Below are positions 1-5,625 of a stretch of DNA of 5,680 nucleotides, piece by piece (the stretch's first letter is position 1; the number at the start of each line of letters is the position of its first letter). The notes under the pieces were generated by a model, which worked only from the letters and a program-made list of their open reading frames with translations, was not told the DNA's origin and ran no database searches. The position numbers and the translations under genes are program-made. This DNA comes from Sulfurovum sp. (GTDB lineage Bacteria > Campylobacterota > Campylobacteria > Campylobacterales > Sulfurovaceae): the NCBI GenBank assembly GCA_015663065.1, contig DQSX01000037.1, positions 1 to 5,680 on the forward strand, read 5' to 3'.

Positions 1-403
1 CTGCCTTGGAAAGGACCATAAGCAGAAAGCTGTTCAGGTAGGGCTTACCCAATATCTGCTTTGGTAGATCTTCGTGAGCATCGAATATTACTATTTTCCC
101 CAGTCTTTTAAGCTTTAATCCTATGGGTATCAGCTCTGGGTCATGCAGGTGGTAAATATCACTATCTAACTCAAATGCTTTTTGAAAAACCTGTTTAGTG
201 GTTTTAAATATACGATTCACTCGCCCTTGTAGTCTTCCTACATCATAGATAGCTATACCATTTTTGAACTCATCGCCTTTACCGTCGGCTACGATCAGGC
301 TGACCTCATAATGATCTTTCTTTGCTAAAGAGCTACACATTTTAACAAAAATACGTGTATCGTAACGGGGGTGTGCAGAGGTGAGATGGGTGATCTTTTT
401 CAT
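1..403 (-). CDS. GT4-type glycosyltransferase, N-terminal part (runs off the left edge)
   Basis: Reading the minus strand from an ATG at 403-401 gives an uninterrupted 134 codons to the window edge, so the C-terminal two-thirds or so is missing. The protein begins MKKITHLTSAHPRYDTRIFV, the usual opening of GT-B fold glycosyltransferases of family 4 (first beta strand, then the loop lining the acceptor site). It continues with an HLHDPELIP segment at residues 85-93 and FDAHED at 107-112, both typical of the N-terminal Rossmann-like domain of this group. The expected job is transfer of one sugar from a nucleotide donor to the lipid-linked repeat unit on the cytoplasmic side of the inner membrane. 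Donor and linkage cannot be read, because the donor-binding C-terminal domain is outside the window. The start overlaps the stop of the preceding gene by four bases (ATGA), and AAGGA lies 8 bases upstream of the ATG. Confidence 0.88.
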   Translation of the reverse strand, partial: MKKITHLTSAHPRYDTRIFVKMCSSLAKKDHYEVSLIVADGKGDEFKNGIAIYDVGRLQGRVNRIFKTTKQVFQKAFELDSDIYHLHDPELIPIGLKLKRLGKIVIFDAHEDLPKQILGKPYLNSFLLMVLSKA

Positions 404-1515
404 ACAGGTTTTCCTTCAAAAACGGTTCTCCAAGCATCTATATTTTCACACCAGGCTGAAAGACTGGCAATAATCTTTCTGTTGACCTCAGTCCGGGCTC
501 GCAGCGTATCTAGCTGCTGTACAGCAAAACTCAGCCGATCTGTCAATGCATCCAGTCTGTCTATCTTTAGGTAGAACACTCCTGCATCATCAAAAGTTCT
601 ATATGGAAGCCATGATCCTGCAATGACAACATTGTTCGCGTACAGAAACTCCTGCATACTCCCTGAAAAACTGTCCGTTTCAAGTACATTGATCATAATA
701 TCTGATGCTAGTTTAACATAAGCATTATCATCTCCATATAAAAAGGCTTCCAATACTACAAAGTCAAATTTGACACTAGCAAGTTTTTTAATGACCTCTC
801 TTTTATATACATCATCACCGTAGGTAAGCGGAAAAACAAACTGACACTTTTTCTTTACATCACTCTCAAGTTGTTCGATCACCTTTATCATTTTAAAATG
901 CTGTTGCGCTGAAGTGGCATTGTATCCGCAGGTAACGATGATCTTTCCTGTATCATAACCAAGCTTCATGCGCATACTCTCCCGGTCAATATCACGCTTT
1001 TTATCTATGTACTCAAGTGTCTTCAGACCAAACCTACATATATGGCTTTTTTCAGAAAAGTCCTGATAGAAGTCTGCAAACGCCTCCTTTGTCATTTCGT
1101 TGGTAAAGGTAACGGCATCGGCTCTCTGGTAGATCAGTCTCAATTTATTTCGAATCTGTACAGATGCCCTGTAAAAATCACTTCCGTAGGTGCTGATGAC
1201 CAGTTTTGTCCGTATATGGCTGAAGTATGGCATGAGCCAACGGTAATACCAACGATTGTAGTGAATGTTGACCACATCATAATCACCCCTTTTGATCACT
1301 TCCCATATAAAATAGAGACGAAAAAACATACTCGCTTTGGGAAGCTTTTTAAAAGATGCGAACTTCTTTGCCACGCTCTCATCCTGCTCTTCTTTTGTAA
1401 AGAGGTATAAATGTTCGAAATCCAAAAGTGTTACCTCGTCTCCACACCTTTCAAGTTCGTATTTCAACTCTTTGCCAAAGACAAGGGAACTGTTCGCAAT
1501 TATCAGTATCTTCAT
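400..1515 (-). CDS. Glycosyltransferase, GT-B-like, family uncertain (distant WecF/GT4 resemblance)
   Basis: This is a soluble protein of 371 residues from the chosen start. It opens with MKILIIANSS, a first beta strand typical of GT-B enzymes. Other family-like segments are STYGSDFYR at 108-116 (end of the N-terminal domain), CGYNATSAQQH at 196-206 (start of the donor-binding domain, where a nucleotide-sugar loop is expected), PLTYGDDVY at 229-237, and a C-terminal block around 281-305 (DSFSGSMQEFLY followed by GSWLPY). The layout resembles GT4 enzymes, and the PLTYG segment also recalls WecF-type Fuc4NAc transferases (GT56). I cannot assign a donor. It probably adds one sugar to the undecaprenyl-linked unit in the cytoplasm. 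Three in-frame starts are clustered: TTG at 1521, ATG at 1518 and ATG at 1515. The GAAGAG at 1527-1522 is 6 bases from the ATG at 1515 but only 3 from 1518 and 0 from the TTG, so 1515 is preferred and 1518 is possible. The stop overlaps the next gene by four bases. Confidence 0.85.
   Translation of the reverse strand: MKILIIANSSLVFGKELKYELERCGDEVTLLDFEHLYLFTKEEQDESVAKKFASFKKLPKASMFFRLYFIWEVIKRGDYDVVNIHYNRWYYRWLMPYFSHIRTKLVISTYGSDFYRASVQIRNKLRLIYQRADAVTFTNEMTKEAFADFYQDFSEKSHICRFGLKTLEYIDKKRDIDRESMRMKLGYDTGKIIVTCGYNATSAQQHFKMIKVIEQLESDVKKKCQFVFPLTYGDDVYKREVIKKLASVKFDFVVLEAFLYGDDNAYVKLASDIMINVLETDSFSGSMQEFLYANNVVIAGSWLPYRTFDDAGVFYLKIDRLDALTDRLSFAVQQLDTLRARTEVNRKIIASLSAWCENIDAWRTVFEGKPV
412..417 (-). 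promoter_or_regulatory. Shine-Dalgarno site of the GT4 gene
   Basis: The minus strand reads GAAGGA here, 8 bases before the ATG at 403. It lies inside the last codons of the preceding glycosyltransferase gene. Together with the ATGA overlap it fixes the start of the partial gene. Confidence 0.7.
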
Positions 1516-1517
1516 CA

Positions 1518-2774
1518 TCAACTCTTCAGAGATCTGAGCATCCAGTTCAGATTATATAGTAACACTGCGCTGTTGATAATAGACAAAGCTACCAACGCAC
1601 TGTACACTTCTCCTTGTATGGAAAAATAGTAAAGAACGCTGCTCAAGAGTGCCACATGCACAAAAGAGACCAGAAATGCTTTCTTCTGTGCTCCTACCAG
1701 GTTCGGAATGAATGCTATGGTTGACACAAGGACATTCAGAAAAAGAAATGGTGCAAGTATTTGCGTATACTGTCCGGCTTCTCTCCATGTCTCTCCGAAC
1801 AACACACTGAAAACAGATGGAGCAAACAGCAGAATAACAAGAAATAGTAGTAAGACTTTTTTTCCTAGGGAGAAAAGCATCTTCATGGTAAAAAGGTAAG
1901 CATTCTCTTTTTTATGATACAGTGCTACGACCTGCTGGCTGTACACTTTTGCCGTCGCTCCCGCAAGAATCATCAGGGGCGTGAACACGATCATGAGAGA
2001 AAAGGAGTAGTACCCAACTACAGTACTCCCGAAAAACGGGGTAAAAAGATAGACCGGAAGATTGGAAGAGAGCGTAGAAAACAAGGCATGTGGTAAATTA
2101 AACTGCGGAAAATCCTTATATCTCTTTGCCAATGAAAACATTTTCAATCTGGAAACTTCATGAAAAAAGTTTTTCGTTGAGAAAATGTTTTTTGCCAATT
2201 TCACATTGGCACTCAACTGTGCTACAATCTGCCCGCTTATCAGTCCTGCAGCTCCTGATTTTGCAAACCCCATACCAAGCTGTATGGTTGCCAGCACAAT
2301 CGCTTTGACGATCGACGCCTGAGCAATATCCCGATAATTCTTTTGCCGATTGTTAAACACACTCAGTTGATTGAATAATCCGACCACAAACACAGTCAAT
2401 GGAATAAAATAAAGCCAGAAAGCCATCTGCTCGCTGTTAAACAAATGAACGATCCATTCACCGAAAATAATAGTAATGAGCAACAAGCATAGAGAAAACG
2501 CAAGGTTGATCAAAAAAGAGAGCACCAGAACATTCATTGCATCACTCGTTTTTTTAGGTAGCAGTAAAGCCATCTCATATCGCCCTGATGAGATCGTACT
2601 GAAGATACCTACAACCGCAACAAACAGTGCGAAAATCCCAAAATCCTCCGGTGTATACAGTCTTGTCAAAACGGGGCTGATGGCAAGAGGAATTGCCTGT
2701 GCAATAGTTGTTCCCGTCATCAGGGTCAATACATTACGAGAGAACTCCGATTTCGGTTTCAACCTGTGCAACAA
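1518..2774 (-). CDS. wzx: Wzx-type O-antigen/repeat-unit flippase (polysaccharide transporter family)
   Basis: This is a 418-residue, very hydrophobic protein, the usual size for Wzx. The N terminus shows the family signature: a short basic lead, then a first helix (about 13-34) running into LTRLYTPEDFGIFAL at 36-50 and an SSGRYEMALLLP segment at 62-73. Further hydrophobic stretches near 82-104, 117-135, 155-170, 252-272, 305-323, 340-360, 366-384 and 390-408 suggest roughly 10-12 membrane helices. FGETWREAGQY at 326-336 is also typical of the C-terminal half. The family (PST/MVF branch of the MOP superfamily) moves undecaprenyl-diphosphate-linked oligosaccharides from the cytoplasmic to the periplasmic face of the inner membrane for Wzy-dependent polymerisation. 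It starts at TTG directly after the TAA of the aminotransferase gene, with AAGGAG 6 bases upstream. The nearest in-frame ATG is codon 19, inside the first helix, too late to be a likely start. Its stop shares a base with the ATG at 1518. Confidence 0.93.
   Translation of the reverse strand: MLHRLKPKSEFSRNVLTLMTGTTIAQAIPLAISPVLTRLYTPEDFGIFALFVAVVGIFSTISSGRYEMALLLPKKTSDAMNVLVLSFLINLAFSLCLLLITIIFGEWIVHLFNSEQMAFWLYFIPLTVFVVGLFNQLSVFNNRQKNYRDIAQASIVKAIVLATIQLGMGFAKSGAAGLISGQIVAQLSANVKLAKNIFSTKNFFHEVSRLKMFSLAKRYKDFPQFNLPHALFSTLSSNLPVYLFTPFFGSTVVGYYSFSLMIVFTPLMILAGATAKVYSQQVVALYHKKENAYLFTMKMLFSLGKKVLLLFLVILLFAPSVFSVLFGETWREAGQYTQILAPFLFLNVLVSTIAFIPNLVGAQKKAFLVSFVHVALLSSVLYYFSIQGEVYSALVALSIINSAVLLYNLNWMLRSLKS
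1522..1527 (-). promoter_or_regulatory. Shine-Dalgarno site deciding the start of the glycosyltransferase at 400-1515
   Basis: The minus strand reads GAAGAG, inside the final codons of the flippase gene. Spacing is 6 bases to ATG 1515, 3 bases to ATG 1518 and none to TTG 1521, which argues for one of the ATGs, most likely 1515. Confidence 0.55.
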
Positions 2775-3860
2775 TTATAACTCCTTGACGATATATGCTA
2801 CCTCATCATCCCTCACATAAGGATTCATCGGTAGCGATATAATCTCTTTGCTCACCTGTTCCGCCACAGGAAAGTCTCCCTCTTCTCCGCCAAGATATGC
2901 GAAACACTCTTGCAAATGTAGAGGCATTGGATAGTGTACCGCCGTTGGAATGCCAGCCTCTTTTAATCCGGCTTGTACTTCATCTCTGTTTTTTACCCTA
3001 ACACTATACTGAGCAAATACCGAGGTAGTATTTGCATCTATAAACGGCAACATCAAATCTTTTTCCTGAAGTGCTTGCGTATATTTCCGAGCTACTTCCT
3101 GACGCTTTTTGAGATCTTCAGCATAATACTTCAGCTTTACATTGAGCACAGCACACTGGATGGTATCCATTCTGGCTCCAAGCCCAATGTATTTGTGATG
3201 ATAGCGTTTGTTCTGCCCATGCACACGAAGCATACGCATCTTTTCAGCCAGCTCTCCATCATTGATCAATACTGCACCGCCGTCACCGAAACATCCCAGT
3301 GGTTTGGCAGGGAAAAAACTGGTGGTATATATATCACAGTGGTGCACTTCGGCTTTCCCTTTGTAGGTGGCACCGAAAGACTGTGCCCCGTCGATGATAA
3401 CTTTCAGATCATGTTTCTTCGCAATTGTTCGGATCGCATCCATATCTGCAGGTTGTCCATAAAGACTTACCGGCATGATCACTTTGGTCTTCTCTGTGAT
3501 AACAGCTTCAATCTTGGAAAAGTCGATGTTATAGGTCTTCTCATCGATATCTACAAAAACCGGTTTGGCACCAAGCAGTGCAATGGTTTCGCCCGTTGCA
3601 ATGAAGGTAAAAGAGGTTGTGATGATCTCATCGTCGGGTTTAATACCCAGTGCCATCATGGCCAAAAGTAATGCATCCGTACCACTTGCACAGGTAATGG
3701 CATGTTGGGCTCCCGTGAACTGCTGAAGATTCTCTTCAAGCGTATATACCTCTTCACCCATAATATAGTTCGACCTATCCAAAACAGCATGAATTGCTGC
3801 ATCGATCTCATCTTTATAGAGTTGATATTGGTACTGTAGTTTTGCGAAATCTATTTGCAT
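2775..3860 (-). CDS. wbpE: WbpE-like PLP-dependent UDP-sugar 3-aminotransferase (DegT/DnrJ/EryC1/StrS family)
   Basis: This 361-residue protein is full length for the sugar aminotransferase family. Visible family features are the PLP phosphate-binding segment CASGTDALLL (57-66), the cofactor-ring aspartate in VIIDGAQSFG (D157, with Q160 after it), and the Schiff-base lysine K186 in SFFPAKPLGCFGDGGA. GIPTAVHYPMPLHLQ (303-317) and SLPMNPYV (342-349) form the C-terminal substrate-side segments. In the wbp pathway the enzyme transfers an amino group from L-glutamate to C3 of UDP-3-keto-GlcNAcA in the cytoplasm, giving UDP-2-acetamido-3-amino-2,3-dideoxy-glucuronate. Adjacent wbpD- and wbpB-like genes make this role more likely than other DegT-family roles such as 4-amino-sugar formation. 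The ATG follows the wbpD stop with no gap (TAAATG), with GGAAAG 7 bases upstream. The 2-oxoglutarate released is, in P. aeruginosa, used to recycle NAD on WbpB, which fits tight co-expression. Confidence 0.93.
   Translation of the reverse strand: MQIDFAKLQYQYQLYKDEIDAAIHAVLDRSNYIMGEEVYTLEENLQQFTGAQHAITCASGTDALLLAMMALGIKPDDEIITTSFTFIATGETIALLGAKPVFVDIDEKTYNIDFSKIEAVITEKTKVIMPVSLYGQPADMDAIRTIAKKHDLKVIIDGAQSFGATYKGKAEVHHCDIYTTSFFPAKPLGCFGDGGAVLINDGELAEKMRMLRVHGQNKRYHHKYIGLGARMDTIQCAVLNVKLKYYAEDLKKRQEVARKYTQALQEKDLMLPFIDANTTSVFAQYSVRVKNRDEVQAGLKEAGIPTAVHYPMPLHLQECFAYLGGEEGDFPVAEQVSKEIISLPMNPYVRDDEVAYIVKEL
2781..2786 (-). promoter_or_regulatory. Strong Shine-Dalgarno site for the TTG start of wzx
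   Basis: The minus strand reads AAGGAG, an excellent match to the 16S rRNA tail, 6 bases before the TTG at 2774-2772 and 9 bases before a second TTG at 2771. It sits within the last codons of wbpE and is the main reason for accepting the TTG start. Confidence 0.75.
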
Positions 3861-4430
3861 TTACTTTCTTTCCACTTTTAAGTTATTATCAATGAGTTCA
3901 TATTGTGCAAACTCATCTTCTGCAATATTATTTGTAAATTGTAGTGTCTCTCCGGAGATCCCTACCCAACCTATCTGTCGTGCCGGTACCCCGACCATCA
4001 GCGCATGGGGTTTGACATCCCTGTTCACTACCGTCCCGGAACCAATAAAGGCATATTCACCAATGGTCACACCACAGACAATGGTCGCATTCGCACCGAT
4101 GGAACAGCCCTTCTTAAGCAGTGTCTTTTTAAACTCTTCTTTTCTCTGGATGAAGGCTCTGGGATTGATGACATTGGTAAAGACCATAGAGGGACCGAGG
4201 AATACATCATCCTCTATCTCTACACCTTCATAGACGGAAACATTGTTCTGCACCTTGACCCCATTGCCGACCCTGACTCTAGGACCAACAACACAGTTCT
4301 GTCCAAATGAACAGTTCTCTCCGATTGAAGTATGGGATAGAATATGACAAAAATGCCAAATCTTGGTATTGCATCCTATTTGAACATTCTCATCTACAAA
4401 GGAGGATTCGTGTACAAAATACCTAGACAT
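3861..4430 (-). CDS. wbpD: WbpD-like UDP-2-acetamido-3-amino-2,3-dideoxy-glucuronate N-acetyltransferase
   Basis: This is a 189-residue left-handed beta-helix acyltransferase. Hexapeptide-type repeats run through residues about 11-80 (for example VQIGCNTKIW, IGENCSFGQNCVVGP, VRVGNGVKVQNNVSV, VEIEDDVFLGP) and resume at about 106-150 (CSIGANATIVCGVTIGEYAFIGSG). The loop between them, FTNVINPRAFIQRKEE (84-99), is a conserved active-site block in WbpD/WlbB proteins. The end of the helix carries the usual GVPARQIGWV. The enzyme uses acetyl-CoA to acetylate the 3-amino group made by WbpE, giving UDP-GlcNAc3NAcA; length matches the family (about 190). The ATG at 4430 is chosen over a TTG at 4433: it shares its A with the TGA of wbpB (TGATG), and AGGTGATC ends 5 bases before it. 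The C-terminal tail (about 165-189) is acidic and less conserved-looking. Confidence 0.94.
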   Translation of the reverse strand: MSRYFVHESSFVDENVQIGCNTKIWHFCHILSHTSIGENCSFGQNCVVGPRVRVGNGVKVQNNVSVYEGVEIEDDVFLGPSMVFTNVINPRAFIQRKEEFKKTLLKKGCSIGANATIVCGVTIGEYAFIGSGTVVNRDVKPHALMVGVPARQIGWVGISGETLQFTNNIAEDEFAQYELIDNNLKVERK

Positions 4431-5392
4431 CAAATGATCACCTTTTTACAGAAAGGATGATACTCTCCTTTCAGCCCTACCGCCTCTAGATTTCTGATGG
4501 TAGAAACGGTATTGATCGAGGGATAGGCTTCATCAAGCCCAAATCCATTACCTTTAAGTATCTCTTCGTAGCTTCTGGTATGCAGATCTGTAAATCCTCC
4601 GGAGAACTCCAACTCTTCCCCATCCACAGTGATGGAGCGGTAGGTTCTCTGTCCCTGTGCTTTGATCTCATCAGGTATATAGTCATAATTGACCGAAAGG
4701 AACCAGCGTACATTGGCATGTTTGAGTTTAAAGGTTCCGGCATTGCAGTCAGAGGTCTTTACATTGACGATGTTCTCTTCAACCTCTCCGAAAATCCAGC
4801 AGAGCATGTCATAAAAGTGCACACCAATATTAGAAGCAATACCACCTGATTTATCTTCATCACCTTTCCATGAAATAAAGTACCACTTACCCCGACTGGT
4901 CAGATATGTCAGATCAATCTCATAGACCTTGCCGGGGTCTTCTGCCAGTTCTTTTTGCACCTTCTCTTTCAATGCAATGATCGAAGGATGCAGTCTAAGC
5001 TGCAAAATATTGTAGACTCTGTGCCCGGTCTCCTCCTCTATGATCTTTAACTGGTCAATATTCCACGGGTTAAGCACCAAAGGTTTTTCACATATGGCAT
5101 CTGCACCGCTTTTTAAAGCGAAACGGATGTGCGAATCATGCAGATAGTTGGGAGAACAAATAGAAACATAATCTATCTTATTCCCAGTATCTCTTCGCCA
5201 CTTGTCCACGAACCTGTCAAAACGTTCAAACTCTACAAAAAAGTTCGCCTCGGGAAAATAACTGTCGATAATACCGACACTATCACACTTGTCCAATGCT
5301 GCTACAAGGCTGTTCCCCGTCTCTTTGATCGCTTTCATGTGTCGTGGGGCAATGTAACCTGCCGCTCCTATCAGTGCAAAATTCTTACGCAT
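4430..5392 (-). CDS. wbpB: WbpB-like UDP-N-acetyl-2-amino-2-deoxyglucuronate 3-dehydrogenase (Gfo/Idh/MocA family)
   Basis: This 320-residue protein opens with the NAD-binding glycine loop FALIGAAGYIAPRH (residues 5-18; G9, G12) on a Rossmann fold. IDYVSICSPNYLHDSHIRFA (73-92) and the family EKP motif at 102-104 (catalytic-type K103) follow. The C-terminal alpha/beta domain includes QLRLHP (131-136), SGGIASNIGVHFYDML (182-197, with H192) and a C-terminal GFTDLHTRSYEEIL segment (266-279). In the wbp pathway the enzyme oxidises the C3 hydroxyl of UDP-GlcNAcA with tightly bound NAD, and the keto product goes to WbpE; 2-oxoglutarate is known to regenerate NAD in P. aeruginosa. The long match to the WbpB pattern at the N terminus (GYIAPRHMKAIKETGN) makes this assignment firm. 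The ATG at 5392 has a strong AAGGAGGAGA site 8-11 bases upstream. It overlaps the TAA of the preceding small frame by one base (TAATG). The stop shares a base with wbpD. Confidence 0.95.
   Translation of the reverse strand: MRKNFALIGAAGYIAPRHMKAIKETGNSLVAALDKCDSVGIIDSYFPEANFFVEFERFDRFVDKWRRDTGNKIDYVSICSPNYLHDSHIRFALKSGADAICEKPLVLNPWNIDQLKIIEEETGHRVYNILQLRLHPSIIALKEKVQKELAEDPGKVYEIDLTYLTSRGKWYFISWKGDEDKSGGIASNIGVHFYDMLCWIFGEVEENIVNVKTSDCNAGTFKLKHANVRWFLSVNYDYIPDEIKAQGQRTYRSITVDGEELEFSGGFTDLHTRSYEEILKGNGFGLDEAYPSINTVSTIRNLEAVGLKGEYHPFCKKVII
4436..4443 (-). promoter_or_regulatory. Shine-Dalgarno site of wbpD
   Basis: The minus strand reads AGGTGATC, complementary to eight bases of the conserved 16S rRNA 3' tail, 5 bases before the ATG at 4430 and only 2 before the alternative TTG at 4433. 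It overlaps the last codons of wbpB and favours the ATG. Confidence 0.6.
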
Positions 5393-5511
5393 TACTTTTT
5401 TCTCCTCCTTCTCATGAGCCAGTAGACAAAACCTCCACCAAATAATAATCCGCCAAGAACCTGCACCCAGGCACTCAGTAAAATACTCTTGTTGACAGGT
5501 GTTTTGTGCAT
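5392..5511 (-). CDS. Possible 39-residue single-helix membrane protein at the head of the operon
   Basis: From ATG at 5511-5509 the minus strand encodes 39 residues ending at TAA 5394-5392. The N-terminal eight residues are polar, then a hydrophobic, glycine-rich stretch (about 9-33, containing VLGGLLFGGGFVYWLM) forms one likely membrane helix, followed by the basic tail RRRRKK. The basic end should stay in the cytoplasm, placing the N terminus outside. The stop overlaps the wbpB ATG by one base, matching the other junctions in this operon. No good ribosome-binding site is visible before the ATG (an AGGTG lies about 17 bases upstream), and in-frame TAA codons precede it at the -10 region. The Pro-containing entry into a Gly-rich helix recalls the last helix of Wzz-type chain-length regulators, so a remnant of such a gene is an alternative; nothing upstream in the window encodes the rest. 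I do not recognise a family. Confidence 0.4.
   Translation of the reverse strand: MHKTPVNKSILLSAWVQVLGGLLFGGGFVYWLMRRRRKK
5401..5410 (-). promoter_or_regulatory. Strong Shine-Dalgarno site of wbpB
   Basis: The minus strand reads AAGGAGGAGA, ending 8 bases before the wbpB ATG. In the upstream small frame these bases supply the arginine codons AGA-AGG-AGG-AGA, so coding and ribosome-binding information overlap. Confidence 0.8.
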
Positions 5512-5549
5512 ACTGTTGTCGATCTTGACACCTGCAATATTAAAAAATT

Positions 5550-5555
5550 ATTATA
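5550..5555 (-). promoter_or_regulatory. Candidate -10 element for the polysaccharide operon
   Basis: The minus strand reads TATAAT in a GGATATAATAATTTTTT context. Transcription would start near 5543, about 30 bases before the small ORF and 150 before wbpB. No convincing -35 is seen at 17 bases upstream, and the upstream TG of an extended -10 is absent. The site is supported mainly by the perfect hexamer and its place at the head of the gene run; the AT-rich context raises the chance of coincidence. Confidence 0.4.
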
Positions 5556-5583
5556 TCCAAAAACCTAACTCTATCCATCCTTA

Positions 5584-5592
5584 TGTTATAAT
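5584..5592 (+). promoter_or_regulatory. Extended -10 promoter element for the rightward gene
   Basis: The plus strand reads TGTTATAAT, a perfect extended -10 (TGnTATAAT). There is no recognisable -35 but an AT-rich upstream flank, as is common for sigma-70 promoters in Campylobacterota. The predicted start near 5599 leaves a leader of about 27 bases before the ATG at 5626. Confidence 0.6.
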
Positions 5593-5625
5593 TTTTGAAA
5601 TTTACACGACAATTGGAACTTTTAC

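Noticed and set aside
1042..1410. Plus-strand open frame of 122 codons inside the glycosyltransferase gene
   Set aside because: It is antisense to a gene with clear family segments, and its own translation shows no domain. The same applies to the other plus-strand frames between 371 and 5425.
1552..1788. Minus-strand frame of 78 codons overlapping the 3' part of wzx in another frame
   Set aside because: The wzx frame carries family motifs and helices through this region; the alternative frame is low-complexity shadow coding. The 85-codon frame at 4486-4743 inside wbpB was rejected for the same reason.
2973..3671. A 232-codon open frame on the plus strand, antisense to wbpE
   Set aside because: It lies wholly within a strongly supported aminotransferase gene and its translation (Cys-, His- and Phe-rich, no recognisable motif) looks like a shadow of wbpE codon use. 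No ribosome-binding site or promoter stood out.
4428..4433. TTG at 4433 as the wbpD start
   Set aside because: The ribosome-binding match AGGTGATC is only 2 bases from it, while the next codon is an ATG with 5-base spacing and a TGATG overlap, so the ATG is the better start.
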